DNA of 64,000 bases from Talpa occidentalis (lineage: Eukaryota > Chordata > Mammalia > Eulipotyphla > Talpidae), in contig NW_023601543.1 in the NCBI RefSeq assembly GCF_014898055.3, forward strand, positions 17,553,433 through 17,617,432. The letters run 5' to 3'. The position numbers and the translations under genes were made by a program. The notes below the pieces were generated by a model. The model was given only the letters and a program-made list of their open reading frames with translations. It was not told the DNA's origin and did no database searches. This document shows, piece by piece, positions 1-12,249 of the stretch; within the stretch, counting starts at the first letter, position 1; the number at the start of each line of letters is the position of its first letter.

Positions 1-269
1 AGAGCCAAATGCAGCATTTCTTAACATAACTTCCCAGAGTCCTGAACATACCTAATGGAGCATGCACAGAAGCCATGGTCTTCACATCACATAGTATATT
101 TCAGTTGTTACAAGAAACTGAATTCTTGCATGTCACTCCTTTCAAATATACTGGACCCTCTGGAAGGACCCTGAATGGCAGTAACACATAGATTAACATA
201 CAAGTGAAACTTAGGTGTGATTCTGGTACTTTGGTCTAAACACCGTTATTACAAATTCATTTCAGCTAG

Positions 270-380
270 AATATGAGCTCCATGATAGCTGGGATTTTTG
301 TCTGTTGTGTTGGTTCCTTTTTCTATAGGACCTAGAATAGTGTTCCACATTATATGGTTAGTAAATATTTGCTTAAAAAA
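270..380 (+). repeat. L2 LINE 3'-end fragment
   Basis: The stretch follows the 3' end of L2: an agctccatgatagctggga-type start, then ttttgtctgttgtgttggtt, then a 'cctagaatagtg' motif and a 'gtaaatatttgcttaa' end. This matches the L2 pattern 'gagggcagggac...tgcctggcacatagtag...aataaatatttg'. It is heavily diverged, and the boundaries are approximate. Confidence 0.5.
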
Positions 381-1149
381 TGACTTTCATTTGAGTTTGT
401 ACTAAAATTCAACACTCCAGAATTTCCAGGATGCTTTGTAGATTTCTGAAAAAATTCTTACAAGTTGTGTGTACAGCAATGATTCTGAGTCCTTCTATAT
501 AGAAACAGTAAACATCATGGACATTACTTAAGACAAGTAATGCTCAATTCCTTAGCATGCCATGTCAGGCCCTTTGCATATTAGTTCCTCTACCCTGTAG
601 AGAAGGAAAAATAATTTTCCCTTTACCCTTTTAGGTTTTTGGTTGAGATGTCCCCCAATAATAAGGGACAGAATAACAGGAGAAAAAGAAGTTTAATAAC
701 ATGTGTATCTCCGTACATGGGAGATAGCCAAGAAAACTGGCTAACTCCCTAAAATATTACAAGTCACCATCTTAAATACCATCTTCAGCTAAAGATAAAA
801 GAAAATGAAAGGGAGTAGTTATGGCATGTTATCAAGTACAGTTGTTATGCAGATTTAATCTCTGCCTTTTCCATTGTTGAGTCTCCAGAGATTTGGTCAT
901 CCTCTTTTTCCTGGAATGGAGGTGACACTCTTACAGATGGATATTAACTTATAAATGTATGCATCTCATAAAAGGGTAATTTCTATTTGGTGTTTTAGAG
1001 CTTTTCCTCAGTCTGCTTCTGTTTCTTAAAAGTTAACAGGTTAAAATAATCAATATGCAAAATGATGTATTTGTGGATGTCATAGTCTGCTCCCCTTCAA
1101 CCCACAGCATAAACACATTTATGCATAAATTTGTCATGGCACTTCCCTC

Positions 1150-1285
1150 CTTGTCCTGTCATCATTGCCATGCCTCTTCAAGAACAAAAGATGGCAATTT
1201 TTTTTCCTTTTTTTCATCTGCCTAAATCCTGTGACAATGCATAGCACACATTAGGTATCTAATAAGTGCTTATTGAATAATGTGT
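1150..1285 (+). repeat. L2 LINE 3'-end fragment
   Basis: The end of this stretch reads 'caatgcatagcacacattag' followed by 'aataagtgcttattgaata', the typical terminal motif of L2 ('agcacatagtaggtgctcaataa'). Boundaries are approximate. Confidence 0.4.
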
Positions 1286-1376
1286 AAACTAAGTACATGA
1301 AAACTAAGGTGGAAGTGCTCTATTAAAAATGACAATATATAATTTGGCATGAGTTTGGGAAGAGCAAGTATACTTA

Positions 1377-2286
1377 TTTTTTTAACTGATTAAATTTTTA
1401 TTTTCTTACATTGTTGTTCAGTTTTGTACAATATTTTATTTCACCCCTGAGGTGTTGTTCCCATAAATCTCCCACCACCACATCACCCATAAACCATCAC
1501 CATAGTCCCCTGTGCTCTTCCCTCCCCTGTTTCGACTCCTTTCCATCTCCTCCCTGCTGTGTGCCTAAGATCTATAGTTACCTTGCAAGTTTTGTCTTCT
1601 TATTTTGACCCTTCATTCAGTTTCTCTATATTCCTACTTTCTAACTAAAACCATCTGATATTTTTCTTTCCCCTTCTGACTTATTTGACTGAGCATAATC
1701 CCTTCCAGCTCCATCCATGTTGTTGGAAATGGCATGGGTTTCTCTTTTTGAATTGCTCAGTAGTATTCCATTGTGTATATATACCCCAGCTTCTTCATCT
1801 ATTCATCTGTTTTGCAGCATTTAGTTAATTTCCATATCTTAGCTCTTGTACATAATGCTACAATAAACATAGAAGTGCAGGTTTCCTTTTGAATTAATGT
1901 TTATGTGTCCTTTGGGTACATTCCTAAGAGTATAGTTCCTGGGTCATATGGTAGATCCATTGTTAGTAATTTGAGGGTCCTCCACACAGCTTCCCATAGT
2001 AGTTGGACCAGTTTGCATTCCCACTAGCACTGTAACAGGGTTCCTTTATATCCACATCCTTGCCAGCATTTTTTCTTGCCAGATTTTTTAATATGGGCCA
2101 TTTTAACTGGTGTGAGATGGTATCTCATTTGGGTTTTTATTTGCATTTCCCTGATTACAAGTGATGTTGAGCATTTTTTCATATGCCTGTTGGCCATTTG
2201 CATTTCCTCTTTGGAGAAATGTCTTCTTAGCTATTCTGCCCATTTTTTCACTGGACTGTTTTCTTTGTTTTTGTTGTGTTGTGTAA
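1377..2286 (-). mobile_element. 5'-truncated L1 with target-site duplication
   Basis: The reverse strand carries the end of L1 ORF2 and its 3' UTR; the A-tail appears as a T-run at 1377-1383. On the + strand the well-known reverse-complement L1 landmarks occur in order: 'agctccatccatgttg' (about 1709), 'gtagtattccattgtgta' (about 1761), 'gcatttccctgatta' (about 2143) and 'catttcctctttggagaaat' (about 2201). An 18-bp direct repeat flanks it: gaagagcaagtatactta at 1359-1376 and gaagagcaagcatactta at 2287-2304, one mismatch. That is the signature of target-primed reverse transcription. About 0.9 kb remains, so the element is not autonomous. Confidence 0.93.
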
Positions 2287-2395
2287 GAAGAGCAAGCATA
2301 CTTAACCTAGCCTAAATTTATCAGACCTGCTAGAAGAGTACTGTGCTGTGAGGTAATTTGCCATACCAAAAAATGTTTGAACAAGAAAGGAATGA

Positions 2396-2753
2396 TAAAC
2401 AAATGGAAGCAGGGTTCTAGACAAAGAAGTGACACCCTAAAAATAACAGATGCTTGTTATATTGACTGTTAGAGGTTAAAGAACATATGGATGGACTAGC
2501 AGGAATTTAGAAAACCTAAATAAGGGACCACGAAAAAGACTATAATAAAGAAAAAATCAAAATCAACAGCAACTATAAACCAGAGACACACTAATGGGGA
2601 GGGGTTGGGGAGGAGAGGAGGGATTAGGGCCAAAATAAGGGGGTGGGAATTGTACAGGGAATATAACCAAAATGAAAATGCATACATTGTGCAAAAATGA
2701 AAAATATTGTAAGAATTACATAATTAATAAAAGAAAATATTAAAAAAAAGAAA
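2396..2753 (+). mobile_element. 5'-truncated L1, 3' UTR and A-rich tail
   Basis: From about 2510 this matches the reverse complement of the L1 at 34976-35430 nearly base for base: aacctaaataaggg, the 'aaccagagacac' motif, a G-rich tract (about 2597-2621), 'ggaatataaccaaaatgaaa' and the A-rich tail near 2740. The copy is in TENM1 sense orientation. The repeat aaaggaatga occurs at 2386-2395 and again at 2754-2763 after the tail, so the insertion probably spans the whole interval. The 2396-2500 part is too diverged for me to confirm as L1. Confidence 0.8.
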
Positions 2754-2763
2754 AAAGGAATGA

Positions 2764-4130
2764 AGCTACTTTAGAATCATGCCAGTAACGATGACGAATG
2801 TGAAAATTCTGCCAAACAGATGTTTTCCCAATATAACTTCAAATCAATGTTTGGCTATTTTATGGGTTATATTTCTCCCTGTGGTGATGATTTGGGGACC
2901 AAATGGAGTCAACTGTTCAGGCATCATGTAGATTCGTAGTACATCTGTCCTGTATGTCATTTACTATCCTTGGGCAATCCTCATACATTGTGTGACTGGC
3001 ACATCTTTTCCAAAAATCTGTGAAATGAACACAATTGCATTCATGTATATAGATTGTCCATTGTTTTTTTAAGTGCCATAAATCTTCATTTGTTCGGGTT
3101 AAGTGTTTAGGGCAATGTTAAAAAGGAATCAGGCCACATGAGTTTCCAATTCAAAAGCATTGATGTTTTTTGTGCTGTTTATATTTGCTTTCTAGCTTTA
3201 AGAGGTTTTGGAATACATTTTTAGAAATAGCCTACAGTGTTAACACTAAATGATAACTAAAAAGAAGCATGCCTTTACCTAATTTCATACATCCTTGACA
3301 AATTTAGAATAAAGAAAAATATTCCTCAATATTTAATCAGAAACTGAAATAGTTTTCAACTCAAAGCCTTTCTCTGAATGCTATGATACATGTAAAATTC
3401 TAAATAACAGATTTAGACACAATCTATTTTAGTCTGAGATGATAATACTACCTTGTAAACAGGAAATGCCCTCAATTTTGATCGGATTGTCTTTTCTGAC
3501 TGGGTGATAATGTGCTGAAGTAATAATACCCCAACACACATTTCCCAATGAATAATATTCCTCTCATCTTTGTTAATGTTGTTAAATAATTTCAAAACTC
3601 TCTTCAAGGCAGCTGCTATGAGCTAGGGAGCTAAACACAGGAGAGGCCAACGTTTTCTTTTATTTGTCCGCCTGTAGACACAGATGTTGTTTGTGTTGTC
3701 TGGAAGCACAGAATATGCTCTAAAATGTCACTGTTATTTTCAGTGAGTCAAAGTGACATGAAGCTGGTGAAGTGAATCCATAAGAATTAGTAGTATTAAA
3801 TGGGATAACACTTCAAAATTAGTTATAAATACATTAGACTCATAAGAACAATGAGCTAATGTATATATAGTTTAAGGGTGTCTTTTTTATGTTGTCAGTG
3901 ACAAAGAAAATGCCCATTTTGCCCCAGCTGCCATATCCCTCAGAGTATTTTGGCGACTGGCTGTGAAAATCCAGATGGAGACAGTAGCAAGCTGAATGAA
4001 ACCTGGGAGGCAAGAAGCAGGAAGTTCTAGAATCAGCCACATGCACATTGCATAAAGAACTAGGCTGTGAATTTCAATGTACTACTTATAACTTGTAGGC
4101 TGTATAAGGTGATTAGGATTCTGTTAAAAT
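2764..4130. other. Intronic sequence, nothing assigned
   Basis: No long open frame, tandem repeat or recognisable element was seen. Short open frames here have no recognisable protein content. Diverged transposon relics cannot be excluded by eye. Confidence 0.5.
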
Positions 4131-4134
4131 TGTT

Positions 4135-4300
4135 GCATGTTAGTCTTGCTATTTGGTATCTATATGACCTTGGACAGTTAATCTCTTCTTGAGCTTCAGT
4201 TGCTTTATTTGGAAAAAAATAAAGGAATAATAACCTTTCTCATAAGGCATGTGTTGAAGATTTAATAATAAAATATTGACTGCTTCAGGGGTTGATATAT
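4135..4300 (+). repeat. MIR SINE fragment
   Basis: The order 'tatatgaccttggacagtta', 'cttcagttgctttatttgga', then 'aataataacctttctcataa' follows the central part of MIR ('gtgaccttgggcaagtcac...cctcagtttcctcatctgta...ataatagtacctacctcata'). Strongly diverged, boundaries approximate. Confidence 0.6.
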
Positions 4301-4309
4301 AGAAGATGT

Positions 4310-5250
4310 TATATTCACATTTGGATGTAACTTCTCTTTTTCAAGTATGTAAAACTGCATCTTCTTTATAACTTGACCTCCACCCAGTTGTGTGCTAGAA
4401 TGGGAGAACATGTGCTTTGAAATCAAAACTACAAGTCTAAGTGGTTAAGTCTAATACTTTGTACTCTGTCAGCTACAAGTAAATTTCCTGGGAATTGAAG
4501 TTGATTAGTTTCCAATTTTCACAGCTAATAGAGAATGTGTTGTTTTCTAAATATAAGTATGATAGTACTGTAATGTAAATAGAACTCTCAAAAATAATTG
4601 TTGATTTAGATTTACTATACTTCAGTATAAGGTCAAGACTGGTTCTGATTACTGGAGTGTTTGACTTCTAGGCGACTATTAATATATAATCACCCAGCTG
4701 CCTTGAATGTATACCTATTATGTTATTAAAGAGCTTTGTAGAAATTAGTAATAAATAAAGGGGATGTTTAAACCTCCCATTGTTGAGAGGTAGCTTTTGA
4801 AGATCCATTTCAATAGTAGGACTGCATTTGCACTGAGTTAGCCATACACTCTTGTCTAATCTTCTTTGAAATAAATATCCATTTGGCTAGAAGGATTAGC
4901 CAGGATTGTGATAGAAATCTGTAACTATAGAATTAAACAAAGGCAACTAGCTTGTTATGGTGAGATCGGCAAATGTGTGATCACCAATATTGAGTCCACC
5001 TGATCTGCCCCAATACTTTATTATTGAGCCCAATTTGACCCATAAATCCTTTCTGCCACATTAGGATCAAACCTACTATGTTGATCATGTTAACATTAGT
5101 TTTCAGTGATCTAAATATTCAGAAATTTCAGAACCCAAGACTGAAACTCTTCTGTTTCCACTGTAGTGAAGGCAAAGTTGCAGAAAAGTCAAGTGAAAGT
5201 CTTATCACTGCCTTTATTCATAGAGTTGACATTCTTGTTTTCTTTCTTTA
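4310..5250. other. Intronic sequence, nothing assigned
   Basis: AT-rich, no open frame of note and no repeat that I can name. Confidence 0.5.
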
Positions 5251-5515
5251 TTTTTTTAAGATTTATTTATTTATGCATACAAGAACTGGGGTACAGGCCA
5301 GAGGTGTGGGGGTTGAGAAGATTCACCAGAGACAGAGTAGGGAGCAGAACAGGCAGATGTACTGAGACACGCTGCTGAGGGGAGCAGCAGGCGAGTCAGG
5401 AGAGGTCTGCTGTGCCATGTGGGTAGCTCCCTGGCCCGGGATCAAACTCATGCTGTGGTGGCTGCGGATAACTTCATAGGTTTCATCTTAACCCCTTGCA
5501 CCACCAGGGAGGCCC
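5251..5515 (-). mobile_element. tRNA-derived SINE, (ATGCATAA)-tail variant
   Basis: On the reverse strand the element starts with gggcctccctggtggtgcaa, has a tRNA-like head with a degraded B box, then the shared core hairpin GCTGCTCCCCTCAGCAG, and ends in 'gtatgcataaataaataa' and an A-tail. It is antisense to TENM1. This variant has the ggggttaag-type head and the 'ctgtaccccagttcttgtatgc' type tail. TSDs are not clean; attct-rich sequence lies on both sides. Confidence 0.9.
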
Positions 5516-5539
5516 ATTCTCTCTTTATTTTCAAAAATA

Positions 5540-6070
5540 TATATATTTATTAGGGGATATTTAATGTGTGATAAACTACATATTTACTGCATATAATCTG
5601 TAAATTTTTATAAATATCTGTGCCCATGAAAATACCACCAGAATCATCATAGTGATTTCCTCTTCTTTGTAATACTTTTTTCTCTATCATTCCTCATGCA
5701 CCCCACTCCCAGGCAGAGTAAATTTAATTAGTTCACATTTTCTAGAGTTTTGCATAAGTGGAAGCATACTGTATGCAGACTTTATGACTTAAAAAAACTC
5801 AGGATAGTTTGATGTTTATCCATCTTGTATGTATCCATAGTTTATTCCTTTTTATGGCTCAACAGTTCCACTCTATGGATATATAAGCACTTGCATTCAT
5901 TTGCCTATTGATCTGTTTTGCTGTTTTGAGTTGTTTCCAACTTTTGGCTACTGCAAATAAAGCTGCTATGAACATTTGTGTGGATACATTCATGTGTGGA
6001 CACATGATTTCATTCCTCTTGTGTAAATAATCAAGGAGTAGACTAGTTAGGTCATAGGATATATACATGT
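5540..6070 (-). repeat. Old L1M-type LINE fragment
   Basis: On the + strand it reads as the reverse complement of an old mammalian L1 3' region: 'catttgcctattgatctgtt', 'gagttgtttccaacttttgg', 'aataaagctgctatgaacat' and 'aaggagtagactagttagg' occur in the expected order. Heavily diverged. Ends are approximate. Confidence 0.75.
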
Positions 6071-6199
6071 TCATAAAACATGAAGTTCTAATTAGTCCAA
6101 GAGCAAATATTACTATCAAGCAACCTAACAAAACTTAATAGCAAGACCCAAAAGTATAAAAATATTGTCAATTATTAACCACACACCAGAACAAAATTC

Positions 6200-6226
6200 A
6201 TATATATATATATATATATATATATA
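6200..6226. repeat. (TA)n microsatellite
   Basis: About 13 uninterrupted TA units. Confidence 0.95.
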
Positions 6227-6229
6227 GCA

Positions 6230-8200
6230 ATACAAAACCCTTTTTGCCTACTCTGCTCAGTACCCATGAATTATGAGGCTTTGCACTCCAGATGTTGAGA
6301 ACAGGGACTATTTCCAGTCTTCTCTCATATTTAAAGTTCTTTAAAGTCCTTTCATCCTCTCGCATGGTTCTTTCTCCAGTCTCAAATAGTTTCCTTGCAT
6401 GTCTGCACTGTTCAGGACTCCTGGGACTATTTTCTGCATATCTTTGGAGTTATCTTTCCATACAGCTCTCTTCCTCTTTGGTACTCTGTACTGTACTTCA
6501 AATTCTAGCTCTTTTGACCTTCCCAAATTACCAAGTCCATCTCTTCAACTCAGAGAGATTGCCATTCTCCACTTATGTTCTCCCTTCCTGTTCTAAGGCC
6601 TGAAAACTGTAGGTGTAAACTAGGGTAATCACAGTGCATAGCTCAGTTGCTTCCCATATCTCAGAGGTCACTGTCCTTCATAGCCCAACATCTGAAAACC
6701 ATTGCTTAATATATTTTGTCTGGTCTTTGTTGTTGTTTCAGGCAAGAGACAGAAACATTTTGTCACCCCATCTTGTCTGAAGTGAAATTCTCCTCCAAGT
6801 TTAACATTTTCCTGCAAGTAGAACTCAAATTCAAAAATCCCTGATGCATGTCCTAAGAGTTCTTTCTACAACCTTTGCCCACTCAGAGTGTTTCTTCTTT
6901 CTATTCCTGAAATAAAAACATTTTCTGTGTTCAAGAAAACAGAGGCTCTCAAAGGAATAAACTTCTCACTCCAGGACTCCTTACAAAGTTGGCAGGATGA
7001 TAATTGTTATCTGGTATAAGGGATTAAAGAGAAGGACAAAAGAAGTTTTGATTCAAGTCGGCTAAAGGATTGTCTTTGACCAAGGTTTTGTGACTGGTTT
7101 CAGTAAAAACCTACCAGTTCTATACCCTAGGGTATATTTTGAAGAATTTTAATGGGTTGTCATTTCCTGATTCATTAAGCCAAAAAGTATAGTGAGGACA
7201 GCTTCCTTTGTGAGACTATCTCAGTCAGAAGACAACAAAGAGAACTTGCTCCCCATTAGAGTAATATAGCTATAAATTGGTTTTTTTTTCCTGAATCCAT
7301 AGACAGTAGCCTGCTATTTTTCTCTTCTTGCCAAATTTGTGGAGCATCTATTATTTGAAATGCATGGCTAATTTACCAAAATAACAATTTTTCAATTTTC
7401 AATGGTAGGCATTGTTTTATGTTAAGCAAAATCTCTCATGTGTGTCCAAATTGTATAAAGAATTTTAACCCTTTTGAGAGTGGTTTCATATTAACTACTT
7501 TAAAAGTTTGACATTTAATGATCCTTCTTTACCTAGAACTATGCCAGGGTCTGAAAAGATGACAATTCTTTCTTATATTTATATAATTCTTCATAGGCTA
7601 TACAGCACTTTGCAGAAATTATCTCATTTGATTCTGAGAGATAAAAAAAGGTTTAGAAAACACTACAGATCTTCATGACCAATGCAGGAGGTAATGCATA
7701 TCAAAAATATGTGTATAATCAGGTAAAAATGATATAGTGAATATTAAAAATTCATGAGGGAAGAGAAAGAATATTAGGAAGAAGAGAGAAAAGTTGGAGA
7801 TTTCTCTGTGAAGATACTAACACAGGCTGGATATTAAGAATGGGATTAATGAAAAATCGGAGGTGCATATTCCAGATGGCTGATGCAATATGTCCAAGGA
7901 TATAAAGGCAAAAATAAATTAGGGCACCTTTGAAAGGTGGTAAGAAGAATTCCTTGATTGAGTAGGATGTAGTTTATTCAATAGTTCTTTGTGGACACTA
8001 ACAGTCTTGCACAGTTTCTATCTTGGCATCTTTACTCATTCATCACAAAATAAATGCTTACAGATTAGTGTTGAATGTTATAGAAGTCACATTATTTACC
8101 TTTTTGAGCATGTGTTTGGAGCACATGCAAGTGTGTTTAGTGGTCATTTAACTCTTTAGCTCACTGGTGTCAATTTTCTAGATGGAATTGTGTTACAGAT
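6230..8200. other. Intronic sequence, little assigned
   Basis: A 103-codon open frame at 6292-6603 and overlapping shorter ones have no recognisable domain and low-complexity serine/leucine composition typical of chance frames in T-rich DNA. A short MIR-like piece may lie at 7590-7640 ('cactttgcagaaattatctc'). Nothing else was identified. Confidence 0.5.
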
Positions 8201-8214
8201 TGATGCAGTTTGCA

Positions 8215-8262
8215 ACACACAAACACATGCTCACACACACACTCACACCATGCACTCACATT
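8215..8262. repeat. Imperfect CA-rich repeat
   Basis: Interrupted CA/CACT-type simple sequence, e.g. 'cacacacactcacaccatgc'. Confidence 0.8.
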
Positions 8263-10510
8263 AAACAAACAAGTTCACATGCTTAGTGAACATAATGAAA
8301 ATGTAGAAGTGCTTCCTGAAGTCCACAGTGGTCAATAAGGATTCAGGTTCCAAAGTATTATGAACAGCCAAAAAATTGGAGCAACACAGGTAAGAAATGA
8401 GAAATTTTTAGGGCCATTGAGCACCATGCATTTGCAGTGTTCAGTAGCCCTGAAAATTTCTCATTTAGGCAGGAAGTCTCTGTCTCTTTCTAAGTGTTGA
8501 AATAAAGCGGACCTGCACAGGTTCTCATTAATCTAAATTTCTGTTGAAGTAGTAAGGGAGGAAATATCTTTTCCTTCTACCCGTCTAGATTCTTTTTGCT
8601 GGTGTAATCATTGAATTGACATAGACAGATTAACGGGGGAAAAACAAGTTTAATTCTGTCTTTACTGAAGTGATGCAAAGAGATGAGGTTCTCTAAAGTG
8701 AGGCAAGTGAGACTTATATGCCTTCCTGAGCGATGGAAGAGGGGTAGGGGTCTAGGACTTAAAAGTGAAGAAGACAATATACAGGATGTGAAGAGATAGT
8801 TAAAGCTCTCCCTAAGTGTTTGGGGCTTTGATTACTTTCAAACACATATCAAAGTGATAACATATTTGGGGAAGGCTTGTTTTAAGCTTCATGAATGTCT
8901 GGGATTTCCCTCCATCTTTTTAGTTCCTGATTCTTTTTTCCAGACTCTTGTTACAAAGTCTGTAGAGCAGGCATCCACCTTTCACATTGTTTTGGTGCCT
9001 GCTATACAAGTTACAGTCCACAGGTGTTCCCATTTTGGGTGAATACAGTCTAAATGGGACCTTTGAGATTGCTGAAAGATATTTTCATCTCTCTCTAAAT
9101 ATGAGAAATTGTTTGATTTCTTCTAGGTTCCTACCTCATCTCCCTTTATAATTGACTTCATGCTATAATTCTGTGTCCTCCTCTGGTTTAAGCCATTATG
9201 CATTTGTAAGTCTCTGTACTTCTGGGAATATCTTTTTTTTGACATTAACATGGTCTTTTAATTATGTTCTGGGTTGGCTTTCCACTGAGCCAATATTGGT
9301 CACAAAGCAGAAATGTTTACACTTCAGTGTTTTAACTCTGTCCAGATTCTTTGCCATGCTTTTCACTTTACTGACAGATGGAGAGATCTTGAAAATTAAA
9401 TAAGGCATAATTTTAGTTTCAGAGCACCGAGATAATGGGTGCATTTGGAACTGAGGGAAAGATTAGGCATCAGGAAGCTTAATTATTTTCTTTAAGTCCT
9501 CTGGTAACCAAGGGCTCCACTCTTGCATATACAATCCTCCATCTCTCACTCTTGTGCCCCAGAAAAGGCTGAGGAGTACTTATCAGAAAAACAAAGGTGA
9601 GGTCTGGGTGTTCTACCTTTATTTTTTTGTCATATGGGTCTTTAGAAAGGCCGTCTGTGAAACTTGCCAAAGGACATGACATGGTCCTGTTAAGTCACTC
9701 TGCTCAGTGCCAACTAGTACACAACTGTGCATTTGATAAAGCTTTTTCATGAAATTATGGAGAGGAAATTAAATTGGGCTCATTTTCTAAACTAAGAGAA
9801 ATCAGAAAAGTCTATTTTGCTTTGTTTTCTTGACTTGAGATTGCGTGGGTGTTCACTGGATCTGTGTTTATGTAAACTTACATGAACTGATTTGTTTGAC
9901 AATTTGATATCATTTTCTTTTCAACGTCCACAAACTGAGAAATACAAAATGGTACCAGTAGTGAAAATTTATCTTTTTTTGATACTGCTCTTTTCTCCCT
10001 CATTCCCTTTTTCCCTCCTTCCCTCCTTCCCTCCATTTTTCCTTCTCTTTGTATTTCTTACTTGAGACCATAATAATCTATTTTATTTTCCCAGAACCAG
10101 TAATGAATTACTGGCGAGTCAGCAATATTTTTAGTTGTGTAAATTTTTATTCATTGTGTCAGAGTACTTACTGTTCCTAGTAGGTATGATTACAAAGTGA
10201 TAATTTTATGTTTGGTTAGTAACTACTCAGTTTCTTTTTCACATTATGTATCTTACGTACTCTATCCATAAAATTGCAATTCACAATGGATAGCTAGGCT
10301 TATCCATATTTTAATATTTCAAGAATTGTAATCATGACATCACATCTTCTTAGCTGATGTGTCATACTTCATAATGGATGTATGAATAACACCGTGATTC
10401 ATAAAACTGACTTTTTTCCCATTTCAAAATGTTCAGCTTTGCACACTATGCCAAAGCATGCTCAAATGATAATGTGGAATTTTCGAAGAAGGGACTCACC
10501 CTGGAAATTT
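8263..10510. other. Intronic sequence, nothing assigned apart from a CCTT tract
   Basis: A pyrimidine (CCCTCCTT)n tract lies at about 10011-10035. Otherwise I see no named repeat and no coding signal. Short open frames at 8577-8777, 8854-9042, 9152-9403 and 9479-9682 have no recognisable family. Confidence 0.5.
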
Positions 10511-10524
10511 ATTTCTAGATAGAC

Positions 10525-10620
10525 CCGTATATTATACAAATGGGGAAACTGCCCAAGATGTTGTGACTTGTCCAACAAACAAATTACTAATTAATAACAC
10601 CTGCTTTTGCAAATAATCTA
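10525..10620 (+). repeat. Possible MIR fragment
   Basis: 'acaaatggggaaactgccca' followed by 'tgttgtgacttgtccaac' resembles the MIR segment 'acagatgaggaaactgaggc...gtgacttgcccaag'. Short and diverged. Confidence 0.4.
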
Positions 10621-11589
10621 TAAGTTGGTTATGAGCCAAAAAAAATTAAAGCTAATAATGTCATTCCATCCTTCCCTTCCTTATTTTGGAAATGAACTAC
10701 ACACTTTAGAAGTTACATCTCAGATCGCTCTGTTCTTGGTTAAGATTAATCATTCTTTTTGACCTCCAATTAGTTAATGGAGCATGATGCTTTAAAGCTC
10801 CCCTTTGAGAGGCAGTGTATTAGGGTAGATATTTTTTTTTAAAGAATGAAGTCTTGAGCTTATCAGAAACTCAGAAATGGCATTTCTAGAAAAATGCTGA
10901 TATAGATAACTATTACTTTCCCTTTCAAATTTTGATAAATGGCTTCTCCAGGCCGAACACCTTAAGATCAATTCTTAGATTCAGAGAGAAAATACAGTAG
11001 TTTATTTTATTCAACACTTCATAGCATTTTAAAGGAATTATTAATTTAATAGCATAAATAGATTCCTTCAAGTGATCCTATAAGCCACATCCACTCAACT
11101 TAGTTTCATGTTCTTCAGCTACAGAATGTCCCATTGGCTGTTGAAAGTCAGTTTCATTCTTGGTTTTCCCCCTAAAATTGACTTTCATCTGTTAGGTTCC
11201 TAGGAGAAAATGTACTTTCTAGAGGGTCACTGGGACATCATGCACCAGTTAAACCTTGATTGTCTCATGATTTAGATATAAGCAAGACAGCATTTTGACT
11301 AACTTTTCATTCATGTAGCAGTCACTTTCTTTCACTAGTAGAAAATAACAGGCCCCTGTCCTAGCTCAAAAACCCTTGGTTCTACTGTTGAAAATTGACT
11401 GATTCTCCATTCTCTTCTTTGTCTTACTATCTGGTGGCATACAATCTACTAAAATGAAAATTTTAGAGCTATAATCAGCATACTTAAAATAGTGTGTGAT
11501 ACTTAAAATATGATAACCCTTGTTGTGTATACTCTGTGAGACTATTGCCATAATAAAATAACAAAGTTCCATCATTCCAAAAGTTCCCT

Positions 11590-12235
11590 TTTGCTGTTTT
11601 CTTCTCCATCTCTCCCTTACTCTCTTCCCCAGGCAAGCACTGATCTATATTCTGTCACTATAAATTTGTTTGCATTTTCTAAAATTTTATATAAATGGAA
11701 GCAGATAGTATGTAGACATTTTCAGCCTTTTTTCATTTAAGATAATTATTTTGTGATCCATGCATCTTGTCATGTGTCAATGGACCATTCCCTTTTTAGA
11801 ACTAAATATTTCACCCTATGGCTGTACCATGGATGATTTATCCTTTCAGCTATTCATGATACTTGGGTTGTTTCAAATTTTTAGCTAATATGAATAACAC
11901 TGTACACAGATTCTTGTGGGTACAGAATTTGTTTCATTTCTTTGGAATAAGTGTCCAGGAGTACATTGCTTTCCTGTTCAGTACAGCTTTACCTTTTTAG
12001 GAAAGTAGTTCTATCATTTTTCTTTTTCATCAGCAGTTTATATAACTGCTCCACATTCTTGTCAACACTTGGTGTGGTTAGAATTTTTTTAGCCATTCTA
12101 ATAGTTGTATAGTGGTACTTCATTGTAATTTTAGTTTGTATTTTCCTGATAACTAATGATATTGTGAATCTATTCATTTCATTATTAGTCATTCCTATTT
12201 CTCTGTATGTGTGTATGTGACATGCCTCTAAATCT
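11590..12235 (-). repeat. Old L1M-type LINE fragment
   Basis: Reverse-complement L1 landmarks on the + strand: 'tttatataaatggaagcaga', 'atacttgggttgtttcaaat', 'tggaataagtgtccaggagt', 'cacattcttgtcaacacttg' and 'tattttcctgataactaatg'. These fix the orientation as minus. The small open frame at 11989-12192 lies in this relic and is not a gene. Confidence 0.75.
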
Positions 12236-12249
12236 TTTGTCTACTTAAA

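Noticed and set aside
6292..6603. 103-codon + strand frame
   Set aside because: Ser/Leu/Phe-rich composition from T-rich DNA, overlapping frames on both strands, no recognisable domain.
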